Source: Amorphoplanes friuliensis DSM 7358 (lineage in GTDB: Bacteria > Actinomycetota > Actinomycetes > Mycobacteriales > Micromonosporaceae). From it: a stretch of 64,000 nucleotides of DNA. Of this stretch, positions 17,047 through 25,471 are shown piece after piece; positions within the stretch are counted from its first letter, which is position 1; each line of letters starts with the position of its first letter. The stretch lies in assembly GCF_000494755.1 (NCBI RefSeq), contig NC_022657.1, positions 6,602,001 to 6,666,000 on the forward strand, in the 5' to 3' direction. The notes under the pieces were generated by a model that worked only from the letters and a program-made list of their open reading frames with translations, made no database searches and was not told where the DNA came from. Position numbers and translations under genes: made by a program.

Positions 17047-17075
17047 GGTAGAACCTGAAGTCGGCTCGAGGTCAA
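17047..17075 (-). promoter_or_regulatory. Predicted promoter with palindromic operator for the MarR-like gene
   Basis: On the minus strand TTGACC (17070-17075) and TCTACC (17047-17052) are separated by exactly 17 bases. The spacer and the edge of the -35 box hold an imperfect palindrome, acctgaag-tcgg-ctcgaggt (17053-17072). Transcription would start near 17040, only a few bases before the ATG at 17037, so the message would be leaderless or nearly so. The operator position suggests autorepression. Confidence 0.5.
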
Positions 17076-17108
17076 GAGCCGAGATCTGACATCGATGAGC
17101 ATGGACAT

Positions 17109-17127
17109 CTTGTCCTCGGTGGACAAG
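17109..17127. promoter_or_regulatory. Inverted repeat upstream of the M28 peptidase gene
   Basis: A perfect 7-bp inverted repeat, cttgtcc-tcggt-ggacaag, lies 11 bases before ATG 17139. It could be an operator for the divergently encoded MarR-like protein or a small mRNA hairpin next to the ribosome site (AGGGG at 17132-17136). No clear -10/-35 pair for the plus strand was found. Confidence 0.4.
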
Positions 17128-17138
17128 CATGCAGGGGT

Positions 17139-18545
17139 ATGACAGATCAGCGCGAAAAGCCCATCTCCTCGCGACGCGCGTTCCTGTCGGCCTCGGCTGC
17201 CGTCGCCGCGACGCCGGTGCTCGGGTCCGGTGCCGCCCGGGCCGCCGGCCGTGAACTGCGCGGGCAGACCCCCGATCGGGAGCTGCGGGCGCTGCTGCGG
17301 GAGATCGATCCGCACCGGATCGGGGCGATCGTCACGCGGCTGGCCGCCTTCGGCACCCGGCACACGCTGTCGGTGCAGGACGACCCCGAGCGGGGCATCG
17401 GCGCGGCGCGTGACTGGATCTTCGAGCGGCTCACCGCGTACGCGGCGGCGTCCGGTGGGCGGATGACCGTGGAGCTGCAGTCGTTCGTGCAGCCGGTGTC
17501 GCCGCGGGTGCCCGTGCCGACCCGGATCACCAACATCGTCGCCACGTTGCGGGGTGACACCGACCCCGGCCGCGTGTACGTCGTCACCGGCCACTACGAC
17601 TCCCGGGTCACCGACGTCATGGACGCGACCAGCGACGCTCCCGGCGCCGACGACGACGCGTCCGGTGTGGCGGCGGTCATGGAGCTGGCCCGGGTGATGG
17701 CCACGCGGCACACCGAGGCCACGATCGTCTTCGCCGCAGTCGCCGGCGAGGAGCAGGGCCTCTACGGGTCGGACCAGCTCGCGCAGCGGTTCAAGGACGC
17801 GGGCACCGACGTGCAGGCCATGTTCAGCAACGACATCGTCGGCACCGGTGACGCCCATGACGGGACGGCTGCTGATCCGCGTACCGTCCGGCTGTTCGTC
17901 GAGGGTGTGCCGACCGCGGAGACGGCGGCGGAAGCGAACGTGCGCAAGTCGGTCGGGGGTGAGAACGACGGGCCGTCGCGGCAGCTCGGGCGGTTCGTGC
18001 AGGACGTCGCCGCCAATCCGCAGACCGGCATGAAGGTGCGCGTGATCTGGCGCCGGGACCGTTACCTGCGCGGCAGCGACCACATCTCGTTCCTGCTCCG
18101 CGGTTACCCGGCGGCACGCTTCACCGAGCCGCGGGAGAATTTCGCGCACGAGCACCAGGACGTCCGCGTCGAGGACGGTGTGCAGTACGGCGATCTGGTC
18201 GAGTTCTGCGACTTCGCCTACATCGCCCGCGTCGCCCGGGTGAACGCCGCCGCACTGTGGTCATTGGCCCAGGCCCCGGGCACCCCGCGCGGCGTGGTGA
18301 TCGACACGACGCAGCTGACCAACGCCACAACACTGCGCTGGCAGCCGTCCACGGCGGCCGACCTGGCCGGTTACGAGGTGGTCTGGCGCGAGACGACCGC
18401 CTCCGACTGGACGAACGTGCAGGCGGTCGGCGATGTCACCACGGTGACGATCGACCTGTCGAAGGACAACGTCTTCTTCGGCGTCCGCGCGGTCGACCGC
18501 GACGGTCACCGCAGCCCGGTGGCGGCGCCGCAGCCGTCGAGCTGA
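17139..18545 (+). CDS. Tat-exported M28 family zinc aminopeptidase with C-terminal FnIII-like domain
   Basis: The 468-residue protein opens with a twin-arginine signal (SSRRAFL at 10-16, likely cleavage after ARA at 35). The M28 zinc ligands can be followed: His in VTGHYDS, Asp in PGADDDASG, the Glu pair in AGEEQGLYGS, a later Asp in MFSNDIVG and His near NFAHEHQD. The last 90 residues (TTLRWQPSTAADLAGYEVVW onward) look like a fibronectin-III domain. It should release N-terminal residues from peptides outside the cell. ATG 17139 fits the signal peptide. Confidence 0.88.
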   Translation: MTDQREKPISSRRAFLSASAAVAATPVLGSGAARAAGRELRGQTPDRELRALLREIDPHRIGAIVTRLAAFGTRHTLSVQDDPERGIGAARDWIFERLTAYAAASGGRMTVELQSFVQPVSPRVPVPTRITNIVATLRGDTDPGRVYVVTGHYDSRVTDVMDATSDAPGADDDASGVAAVMELARVMATRHTEATIVFAAVAGEEQGLYGSDQLAQRFKDAGTDVQAMFSNDIVGTGDAHDGTAADPRTVRLFVEGVPTAETAAEANVRKSVGGENDGPSRQLGRFVQDVAANPQTGMKVRVIWRRDRYLRGSDHISFLLRGYPAARFTEPRENFAHEHQDVRVEDGVQYGDLVEFCDFAYIARVARVNAAALWSLAQAPGTPRGVVIDTTQLTNATTLRWQPSTAADLAGYEVVWRETTASDWTNVQAVGDVTTVTIDLSKDNVFFGVRAVDRDGHRSPVAAPQPSS

Positions 18546-18549
18546 CCCC

Positions 18550-19227
18550 TCAGGGCCGGGCGCTGACCCAGGTGCCGTCGGAGGTCAGGTAGCGGTCCAG
18601 TTTCAGGCCGGCGTCGGCCAGCGCCTGCTCGAACTGCTCCGTCGTCAGCGGCCGCGACAGGAACGTCTGCGTCCAGTGGGCGTCCGGGAAGACGTACTCG
18701 ACGTGTACCGACCGCACGCCGTCGCCGGCGTCGGTCGAGGCCGTCACGCGCGCGACGCCGTCGAGCAGCGGCCGCTCCCGCGGGACGATGTCGTGCCAGC
18801 CCTCACCCTCGCGCTGGATCAGCACGAGACCGTCCGCGGCCACGTGCCGCAGGCAGGAGCGCAGCAGGGCCTGACGGACAGCCGGGTCACCCGCGTGCAC
18901 CAGGAACGACGCAAGCACCACCACGTCGAAGGTCTCGCCGAGGTCCAGATCCTCCGCGCGGCTGCGGACCGTGCGGCAGCCCTCGACCGCGTCGAGCATC
19001 TCCTGCGACTCGTCGACGGCCGTCACGACGTATCCCCGGGCGGTCAGGGCCCGGGTGATCCGCCCGGCGCCGCAGCCCAGCTCGAGCAGCGTCGCCGGTG
19101 GCGGCACGGCCGCCGCGATCACGTCCGGCTCGGTCCCCACCGGCAACCGGCGGTAGAAGTCCACGGCACAACCGTCCGGCGTAATGTCGCCGGGGCCGGA
19201 TCCGTCATAACCGGGTCGCCGATTCAT
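18550..19227 (-). CDS. SAM-dependent methyltransferase, class I
   Basis: The 225-residue protein shows motif I LLELGCGAGRITRAL, motif II VVTAVDESQEML, motif III FDVVVLASFLVH and the following DGLVLIQREG strand. This is a stand-alone small-molecule-type methyltransferase domain (Methyltransf_25 group); the substrate is unknown. It starts at ATG 19227, 21 bases from the start of the divergent monooxygenase-like gene at 19249, and converges on the peptidase gene with a 4-base gap. Confidence 0.82.
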   Translation of the reverse strand: MNRRPGYDGSGPGDITPDGCAVDFYRRLPVGTEPDVIAAAVPPPATLLELGCGAGRITRALTARGYVVTAVDESQEMLDAVEGCRTVRSRAEDLDLGETFDVVVLASFLVHAGDPAVRQALLRSCLRHVAADGLVLIQREGEGWHDIVPRERPLLDGVARVTASTDAGDGVRSVHVEYVFPDAHWTQTFLSRPLTTEQFEQALADAGLKLDRYLTSDGTWVSARP

Positions 19228-19248
19228 CCCATGAGCTTAGGGGCTCCC

Positions 19249-19545
19249 ATGCCGTTCGGTTACCTCGCCACCATGCGTACCAAGCCGGGCCACCGCGACG
19301 ACGTCGTGAAGATCCTGGTCAGCGGCGAGGACGGCCTGCGGGCCGCCGGTTGCCGGCTGTACGCGGTGGGTGTCTCCGACGACGACCCGGACCTGATCTG
19401 GATCAACGAGATCTGGGAGAGCGAGCAGCACCACGCCGCGTCGCTGCAGCTGCCGGAGACCCGGGCCGCGATCGCGCAGGCGATGCCGATGCTGACCGGC
19501 GACTTCACCGGCCAGGCGCTGACGGTGGTGGGCGGCGTCCTGTGA
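19249..19545 (+). CDS. Antibiotic biosynthesis monooxygenase (ABM)-like small protein
   Basis: The 98-residue product has the ferredoxin-like ABM pattern: a first strand ending MRTKPGHRDDVVKIL, a central strand LIWINEIWESEQHHAASL with the usual His-rich helix start, and a last strand ALTVVGGV. Members act on quinones and polyketides or simply bind haem and small aromatics; the name does not prove antibiotic biosynthesis. ATG 19249 was chosen over ATG 19231 because AGGGG lies 5 bases before it. The stop overlaps the GTG of the DinB gene (GTGA). Confidence 0.75.
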   Translation: MPFGYLATMRTKPGHRDDVVKILVSGEDGLRAAGCRLYAVGVSDDDPDLIWINEIWESEQHHAASLQLPETRAAIAQAMPMLTGDFTGQALTVVGGVL

Positions 19546-20009
19546 GCGACTTCCCGGACGGGACCGCCGACGAGCTGGAGCTGCACCTGCGCTGGCTGGC
19601 GTTCCTGCGCGGGGCCGTCCTGCGCAAGGCCGCAGGCATCACCGACGAGCAGTCCCGCTGGCGCCCCGACGGCAAACTCCTGCCGCTGATCGGCCTGGTC
19701 AACCACCTCACCAACGTCGAGCGGCGCTGGATCGACGGCGGGATGCTGGGTGGTCCGGCCGGCAAGTCCGAGGACGAGTACACACCGGGCCCGGAGCTGA
19801 CGATCGACGCCGCCTGCACCGCGTACCGTGAGCGGGCCGCGGTGACCGACGCCGCGGTCCGGGAGCTGCACGATCTCACCACGCCGTGCCGATGGGGCGA
19901 CAACACGGATCTCCGTTTTGTCCTCCTGCACCTGATCAACGAAACGGCCCGGCACGCGGGCCACGCCGACGCCGTCCGCGAGCTGCTCGACGGCACGACA
20001 GGAGAATGA
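19542..20009 (+). CDS. DinB-fold DUF664 protein
   Basis: The 155-residue four-helix protein has the DinB/DUF664 metal-site pattern: LVNHLTNVERRW in the second helix and HLINETARHAGHADAVREL in the last. Related proteins include mycothiol-dependent maleylpyruvate isomerases and other thiol transferases, so a mycothiol-linked reaction is possible. It starts at GTG 19542, coupled to the upstream gene, and is followed after one base by the SDR gene, so three or four genes here probably form one operon. Confidence 0.75.
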   Translation: MSDFPDGTADELELHLRWLAFLRGAVLRKAAGITDEQSRWRPDGKLLPLIGLVNHLTNVERRWIDGGMLGGPAGKSEDEYTPGPELTIDAACTAYRERAAVTDAAVRELHDLTTPCRWGDNTDLRFVLLHLINETARHAGHADAVRELLDGTTGE

Positions 20010-20010
20010 C

Positions 20011-20757
20011 GTGACGATCTCCGGCAGCGCGCTGGTCACCGGCGCCTCCCGCGGGCTGGGCGCCCAGATCGCCCGGCGGCTCGGCGCGGACGGCTGGCCG
20101 GTCGCGGTCAACTACCGCTCGGACCCCGCCGGCGCCGCCAAGGTGGTCGACGAGATCACCGCAGCCGGTGGCCGGGCGGCGGCGTTCCGGGCCGACGTCA
20201 CCGACGAGTCCGAGGTCGCCGCGCTGGTGGCCGCGGTCACCGCCGAACTCGGCCCGGTGCAGGTGGTCGTGGCCAACGCGACCGGACCACAACCGCTCGC
20301 GCCGGCGCAGGACGTGACCTGGCAGGCGCACCTCGACCAGCTCACGTTTTTTGTGAAGAGCCCGACGCTGCTGCTCCAGGCGGTGCTGCCCGGCATGCGC
20401 AGCCTCGGCACCGGCCGCTTCGTGCACATCGGATCGGACTCGTTCGAGCGCGCGCTGCCCGGCGCTTCGGCGTACAACGCGGCGAAGGGCGCCCAGATCG
20501 GTCTGGCCCGCACGTGGGCGCGCGAGCTCGGCGCGTACGGGATCACGGTCAACGTGGTGGCACCCGGCTGGATCCCGGTCGAACGCCACGGCGAGGTGAC
20601 CGCCGAGGACAGCGCCGGCTACGTACGCGACGTCCCCCTGGGCCGGCTCGGCCGGCCCGAGGACATCGCCGACGTGGTCGCCTTCGTGGCCAGCGACGCG
20701 GCCCGCTTCATGACCGGCGAGCGCCTCACCGTGAACGGCGGCCACACGATCGACTGA
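20011..20757 (+). CDS. Short-chain dehydrogenase/reductase (FabG-like)
   Basis: The 248-residue classical SDR has the cofactor motif TGASRGLGAQIA at the N-terminus, NYRS after the second strand (favouring NADPH), the active-site Tyr-Lys in YNAAKG and the ending FMTGERLTVNGG. In the NNAG position it reads VANATG, a modest deviation. It resembles 3-oxoacyl-ACP reductases but may act on another carbonyl. It starts at GTG 20011 with AGGAG 8 bases upstream. Confidence 0.88.
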   Translation: MTISGSALVTGASRGLGAQIARRLGADGWPVAVNYRSDPAGAAKVVDEITAAGGRAAAFRADVTDESEVAALVAAVTAELGPVQVVVANATGPQPLAPAQDVTWQAHLDQLTFFVKSPTLLLQAVLPGMRSLGTGRFVHIGSDSFERALPGASAYNAAKGAQIGLARTWARELGAYGITVNVVAPGWIPVERHGEVTAEDSAGYVRDVPLGRLGRPEDIADVVAFVASDAARFMTGERLTVNGGHTID

Positions 20758-20774
20758 GCTTCTAGGCTGGTGAC

Positions 20775-21542
20775 ATGCTCATCACGGTTGTCGCCGACTA
20801 CGGCACCGGGGACCTGGCCTTCGCCGAGGTCCGCCAGACGTTCGCCGCCCTGGTCCCGCAAGCTGACGTGTCGCCCCTGCCGGTGCCCGCCTTCGACACG
20901 GTGAGCGCCGGCTTCTGCGTGGCCCAGCTGGCCTTCGGCGCGGGCCCGGCCGACCGCGTGATCTACGCCAACGTCGCACCCCGCCAGGACGAGGATCAGC
21001 CCCGCGAGGACAACGCCGGCGAGCGCCTGGCCGCCGCCCGCCTGCCCTCCGGCGTCCTGGTCGTCGCCGTCGGATCCGGCGCCAGCCTGTCGTTCCTCGC
21101 CGCCGAGAACATCCCCCTGTACGCCGTGAAGGTCGCCGACGCGGGCTCGCAGTTCCGCTCCCGAGACGTCTTCCCCGCAGCCGTCGCCGGCCTCATCGCC
21201 GGCGACGACTCGCTGCTCGGCGAGCAACTCACCGTCCCGCCACCACCGTCGCGGTCGGTCATCTACACCGACGGCTACGGCAACCTCAAAACCAGCTGGT
21301 ACGAGCCCCCGGCCCCGACCGGCACCAAGGTCCGCGTCCGCATCGGTGACGCCGAGGCCGAAGCCGTGGTCAGCGACGGGGTGTTCGCGGTCCCGTCGGG
21401 CGCGCTGTCCTTCGCCCCGGGCAGCTCCGGCTGGCCGACCACCACCGGCCGCCGCACCTGCTTCGAACTCCTGTCCCGCGGCGGCAACGCCGCCGAACTC
21501 TTCAACTTCCCCCGCTCCGGCACCCCGGTCGAGCTGGTCTGA
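20775..21542 (+). CDS. DUF62-like (SAM hydroxide adenosyltransferase / halogenase fold) protein
   Basis: The 255-residue protein resembles the DUF62 family. It starts with a strand ending VVADYGTGDLAFAEV, where the usual motif is DFGxxDxYVG, has FPAAVAGLIAGDD in the middle, and a C-terminal beta-barrel starting VIYTDGYGNLKTS, the place of the family's DxFGN motif. Family members hydrolyse S-adenosylmethionine to adenosine and methionine or halogenate it. Several motif residues differ, so activity is uncertain. ATG 20775 is 17 bases after the SDR stop. Confidence 0.6.
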   Translation: MLITVVADYGTGDLAFAEVRQTFAALVPQADVSPLPVPAFDTVSAGFCVAQLAFGAGPADRVIYANVAPRQDEDQPREDNAGERLAAARLPSGVLVVAVGSGASLSFLAAENIPLYAVKVADAGSQFRSRDVFPAAVAGLIAGDDSLLGEQLTVPPPPSRSVIYTDGYGNLKTSWYEPPAPTGTKVRVRIGDAEAEAVVSDGVFAVPSGALSFAPGSSGWPTTTGRRTCFELLSRGGNAAELFNFPRSGTPVELV

Positions 21543-21555
21543 GAAAGCAACGACA

Positions 21556-21593
21556 AACGGCCAGGTCCTCTTCGTCGAGAGGACCTGGCCGTT
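21556..21593. terminator. Bidirectional hairpin terminator between the DUF62-like gene and pheT
   Basis: A perfect 16-bp stem (aacggccaggtcctct and its complement) with a 6-base loop tcgtcg lies between two convergent genes, 14 bases after one stop and 15 after the other. The downstream plus-strand sequence is only mildly T-rich (ttgctgttcgttc), as is common in actinomycete terminators. Confidence 0.85.
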
Positions 21594-21607
21594 GCTGTTC
21601 GTTCGGG

Positions 21608-24085
21608 TCAGGCGCCGCGGAGGGTGGCTCCCATGCGGGACGAGGCCAGCGACACCGCTGCGTCGCGGGCCGCTACCGCTTCCTCGACCGTCAGGGTGCG
21701 GTCCGGGGCGCGGAAGGTGAGCTTGTAGGCCAGGCTCTTCTTTCCCTCGCCCACCTGGTCCGACGTGTACACGTCGAACAGGCGGACCGCTTCCAGCAGG
21801 TCGCCCGCTCCCGCGACCAGTGCGGCCTCGACCTCCGCGGCCGGGACCGTGGCGTCGACGACCAGGGCCACGTCGATCAGCGCCGGGGGGAAGGTGGAGA
21901 TGTGGACGGCCTGGGTCACCGGGGGCAGGGGTACGGCGTCGAGGTCGATCTCCATGGCGCAGGTGCGCTTCGGGAGTTCCAGGGACGAGATGACGCCGGG
22001 GTGGAGCTCTCCCGCGTACCCGATGACCTTGTTGTCGACCTCGATCGCGGCGCAGCGGCCGGGGTGCCAGGGGGCGTGGTCGGCCGCGCGGACCGTGACG
22101 CGGTCCGGGGTCATGCCCGCCGCGGCGAGGGCGATGCGGGCGGCCTCGATCGCGTCGGACCAGGTGGCGGTGCGGCCTGCGCCCCACCAGCCGGCCGGGG
22201 CGATCTCGCCGGTCAGGACCGTGGCGAGGTGCCACGGCTGTTCCGGGACGATGGCGTTGGCCGCCGACCATTCCTCCTCGGTGGGGCCGCGGTCCACACC
22301 GAGCACCGGCGGCGCGGTGGCCGTCAGGTGCGGGAGGAAGACCGTGCCCGTCTCGTAGAGCGCCAGGTCGCGGTCGCCGCGGCCGAGGTTGCGCTTGAGG
22401 GTTCCCAGCAGTGGTGGCAGCAGCGACGTGCGCAGCAGCGGTTCCTGCTCGGAGATCGGGTTGGTCAGGCGTACGGCACTGCGGCGCGGGTCGTCCGCGG
22501 GCAGGCCGAACGCGTCCGCCGCGCCGGGGGCGACAAACGGGTACGACAGGACCTCGACGTAGCCGTTCTCGGCCATGGCCCGGCCGATCAGACGCCGGCG
22601 GCGCTGCTCGGGGGTGAGGCCGCCGCTGCCGCGGGCCGGCGGGAGGATGCTCGGGATGGCGTCGAAGCCGCCGAGGCGGGCGACCTCCTCGACCAGGTCG
22701 ATCGGGGCCTGCAGGTCCGGGCGCCAGGACGGCGGTGTGACCTCCAGCGGCTCGACACCGCGCACCGAGCAGCCGATCTGGCTCAGCAGGGCCGTGACCT
22801 GCTCGGTGTCGTAGGCGACACCGATGCGGCGTGTCGGCAGCGAGGCCGGCAGCAGGATCGGGGCCGGGGCGGCCACGTGGTCGAGGTCGAGGACACGCTC
22901 GTCGACCGTGCCGCCGGCATGCCCGGTGAGCAGTTCGACGGCCCGGTCGAGGGCGACCAGCGTCAGCTGCGGGTCGACACCCCGCTCCCAGCGCTTGGCG
23001 GCCTCACTGAAGAGCTTGTGGCGGCGGGCCGTGCGGCCGACCATCACCGGGTCCCAGTGGGCGGCCTCGAGCAGCACGTCGACGGTGTCCGGCTGGACCT
23101 CGCTGGTCTCGCCACCCATGACCGCGGCGAGCGAGATCGGGCCGGAGTCGTCGCAGATGACCATGTCCTCGGCGTCCAGGACACGGGCGACACCGTCCAG
23201 GGTGGTCAGCTTCTCCCCCGGCCGGGCGCGGCGTACGACCAGGCCGCCGTGCAGCAGGTTCAGGTCGAACACGTGCATGGGCTGGCCCAGCTCGAGCATC
23301 ACGTAGTTGGTGATGTCGACGGCCAGGGAGATCGTGCGCACACCGGCGGTGATCAGCCGGCGCTGCATCCACTCCGGTGACGGCGCCGACGGGTCGATCC
23401 CGCGGACGACCCGTGCGGAGAAGCGGTCACAGCCGACCGTGTCGTCGAGCCGGATGGGGTACGGCACCTCGGCGGTCGCACCGGGCACCTCGCGGACACC
23501 CGGATCCGTGTACGCCGACGTGTACGCGTACGACAGCTCGCGCGCGATGCCCCGGACGCTCATCTCGTACCCGCGGTCGGGGGTGATCTCGAGGTCGAGC
23601 ACCACGTCGTCGAGGCCGACGATCGGGCGCGCGTCGACGCCCGTCGGCGACGAGTCCGGCGGGAGCACGACGATGCCCGAGTGGTCACCGCTGAGGCCCA
23701 GCTCGGCGGCGGAGCAGATCATGCCGTTGGAGTTGCGCCCGTACGTCTTGCGCGCACCGATCTTGAAGCCGCCGGGCAGCTCACCGCCGGGGAGGATGAC
23801 AACGACCAGGTCGCCGACCTCGAAGTTGCGGGCACCGCAGACGATCTCCTGCGGCGCGGCGCCACCGACGTCCACCCGGGTGAACCGGATCGGCTTCTTG
23901 AAACCGGTCAGCTCCTCGATCTCGAGGACCCGGCCGACGACCAGGTCACCCTTGATCGTGGCGGCCTGGTCGACGATCGACTCGACCTCGATGCCGAGGT
24001 CGACCAGCTTGCGTTCGAGGTCGTCGGCGGACACACCCGCCGGCAGCTCCACGTACTCGCGGAGCCAGGACAGAGACAACTTCAT
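21608..24085 (-). CDS. pheT: Phenylalanine--tRNA ligase beta subunit
   Basis: The 825-residue protein matches full-length PheT: an N-terminal helix-rich start (MKLSLSWLREYVELP), the tRNA-binding OB domain (residues 40-150), B3/B4 domains with the editing site, B5 (PILLPASLPTRRIGV onward), the catalytic-like B6/B7 core and the C-terminal FDX-ACB anticodon-binding domain (residues about 730-825). With PheS it forms the alpha2-beta2 enzyme that charges tRNA-Phe and removes Tyr-tRNA-Phe. It begins 2 bases after pheS and ends at the shared terminator. Confidence 0.97.
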   Translation of the reverse strand: MKLSLSWLREYVELPAGVSADDLERKLVDLGIEVESIVDQAATIKGDLVVGRVLEIEELTGFKKPIRFTRVDVGGAAPQEIVCGARNFEVGDLVVVILPGGELPGGFKIGARKTYGRNSNGMICSAAELGLSGDHSGIVVLPPDSSPTGVDARPIVGLDDVVLDLEITPDRGYEMSVRGIARELSYAYTSAYTDPGVREVPGATAEVPYPIRLDDTVGCDRFSARVVRGIDPSAPSPEWMQRRLITAGVRTISLAVDITNYVMLELGQPMHVFDLNLLHGGLVVRRARPGEKLTTLDGVARVLDAEDMVICDDSGPISLAAVMGGETSEVQPDTVDVLLEAAHWDPVMVGRTARRHKLFSEAAKRWERGVDPQLTLVALDRAVELLTGHAGGTVDERVLDLDHVAAPAPILLPASLPTRRIGVAYDTEQVTALLSQIGCSVRGVEPLEVTPPSWRPDLQAPIDLVEEVARLGGFDAIPSILPPARGSGGLTPEQRRRRLIGRAMAENGYVEVLSYPFVAPGAADAFGLPADDPRRSAVRLTNPISEQEPLLRTSLLPPLLGTLKRNLGRGDRDLALYETGTVFLPHLTATAPPVLGVDRGPTEEEWSAANAIVPEQPWHLATVLTGEIAPAGWWGAGRTATWSDAIEAARIALAAAGMTPDRVTVRAADHAPWHPGRCAAIEVDNKVIGYAGELHPGVISSLELPKRTCAMEIDLDAVPLPPVTQAVHISTFPPALIDVALVVDATVPAAEVEAALVAGAGDLLEAVRLFDVYTSDQVGEGKKSLAYKLTFRAPDRTLTVEEAVAARDAAVSLASSRMGATLRGA

Positions 24086-24087
24086 GA

Positions 24088-25149
24088 TCAGACCGCCATA
24101 CCGAAGTTGCGGGTGAACCGGACGTCACCCTCCACCATGTCGTGCATGTCGCTCACGCCGTTGCGGAACATCAGCGTCCGCTCGACGCCCATGCCGAAGG
24201 CGAAGCCCGAGTACCGCTCCGGGTCGATGCCGCAGGCGGTGAGCACCCGCGGGTTGACCATGCCGCAGCCACCCCACTCGACCCAGCGCGGGCCGTCGCG
24301 GTGCTCCTCGAACCACACGTCGAACTCGGCCGACGGCTCGGTGAACGGGAAGTAGTGCGGCCGCCAGCGGGTCCGGGCGTCGGGTCCGAACATCGCCTTG
24401 GCGAAGTGGTCGAGGGTGCCCTTGAGGTGGGCCATCGTGATGCCCTCGTCGACGACCAGACCCTCGATCTGGTGGAACACCGGGGTGTGCGTGGCGTCGA
24501 GGTCATCGGTGCGGTAGACCCGGCCGGGGCAGATGACGTGGATCGGCGGCTGCCGCGTCATCATCGTGCGCACCTGGCCCGGCGACGTGTGCGTGCGCAT
24601 CACCAGACCGGGCAGGTCCACGTGGAACGTGTCCATCAGGCCCCGCGCCGGGTGGTCCGCGCCGATGTTGAGCGCGTCGAAGTTCGCCCATTCGAGTTCG
24701 AGCTCGGGGCTCTCGACCACGTCGTAGCCCATGCCGACGAACAGGTCGCCCATGTGCTCCATCAGCGTGGTCAGCGGATGCCGCGCACCCCGCGGGGCGC
24801 GGTCCCAGGGCAGGGAGACGTCGACACGCTCCTCGACCAGGACACGGGCGGCCCGCTCCAGCTCGAGCTCGGCCAGGCGCGCGTCGAACGCACCCTGCAC
24901 CGACTGCCGGGCGATGTTGACACGCTTGCCGGCCTCGGACTTCGCGTGCGGCGGCAGCGAGCCGATCTCACGCCGCGCCAGCGACACCGGGGACCGGTCG
25001 CCGAGGTGCGCGGGCTTCAGCGCGCCGAGCGCGTCGAGATCGGACGCCGCGGCGAAAGCCTTCTCGGCGTCGGCCACAGCCGACTCGAGAGCCTCGGGGG
25101 CGAGCAGGACGGCCTGCTTCGGATCGTACGGATCGTTGCGGTAGGACAT
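24088..25149 (-). CDS. pheS: Phenylalanine--tRNA ligase alpha subunit
   Basis: The 353-residue protein has the N-terminal coiled-coil tRNA-binding region (residues 15-95) and the class II synthetase core: motif 1 around HPLTTLMEHMGDLF, motif 2 CPGRVYRTDDLDATHTP followed by FHQIEG, and motif 3 GFAFGMGVERTLM. It activates phenylalanine in the cytoplasm with PheT. It starts at ATG 25149, about 120 bases downstream of a predicted promoter. Confidence 0.97.
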   Translation of the reverse strand: MSYRNDPYDPKQAVLLAPEALESAVADAEKAFAAASDLDALGALKPAHLGDRSPVSLARREIGSLPPHAKSEAGKRVNIARQSVQGAFDARLAELELERAARVLVEERVDVSLPWDRAPRGARHPLTTLMEHMGDLFVGMGYDVVESPELELEWANFDALNIGADHPARGLMDTFHVDLPGLVMRTHTSPGQVRTMMTRQPPIHVICPGRVYRTDDLDATHTPVFHQIEGLVVDEGITMAHLKGTLDHFAKAMFGPDARTRWRPHYFPFTEPSAEFDVWFEEHRDGPRWVEWGGCGMVNPRVLTACGIDPERYSGFAFGMGVERTLMFRNGVSDMHDMVEGDVRFTRNFGMAV

Positions 25150-25471
25150 GGTCGGGCGAACTCCCTCACACCGGATGAGCCATCGGGCAGTGTACGGAGG
25201 CGCGGCTGAGCCGCAGCCCGCCGGTCAGGAGTCAGCGCAGAGGAGTGTCAGCGCCCGCGACCAGCGGGCTGCATAAACATGGGCACTCGACGCATGCAAA
25301 AGAGCATACCGCCAAACACAAATCCATTGTCCCGGGTTCGTCGGCGGCACGACCGTCGCTCCCGCCGGGGACCGGGCGGGCCCAGCCTTCGGCAGCCCAC
25401 CCTGCCAGGTGCGTGATTACCCGGGCTCGAGGCAGCTGCCGCGCCGGGCCCGAGGCTGCAGGAGCGGACCG
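25150..25471 (-). promoter_or_regulatory. pheS upstream region with predicted promoter
   Basis: This 322-base gap holds no convincing gene. An AT-rich patch (25271-25335) stands out from the GC-rich surroundings. Within it, on the minus strand, TTGCAT (25294-25299) and TTATGC (25271-25276) are spaced by 17 bases, a plausible promoter giving a leader of about 115 bases. The leader contains a small GC palindrome, gcggctgagccgc (25206-25218). No T-box was recognised. The half nearer 25471 shows nothing I can name. Confidence 0.4.

Noticed and set aside
19231..19248. ATG 19231 as start of the ABM-like gene
   Set aside because: The AGGGG ribosome site is correctly spaced for ATG 19249 and would be inside the longer version.
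25248..25307. 19-codon leader peptide for pheST
   Set aside because: It has only two Phe codons, no good ribosome site, and overlaps the -35 box of the predicted promoter, so it would lie upstream of the transcript start.
25328..25345. tRNA T-loop-like gggttcg
   Set aside because: No acceptor, D or anticodon arms can be drawn around it; no tRNA or rRNA gene was found in the window.
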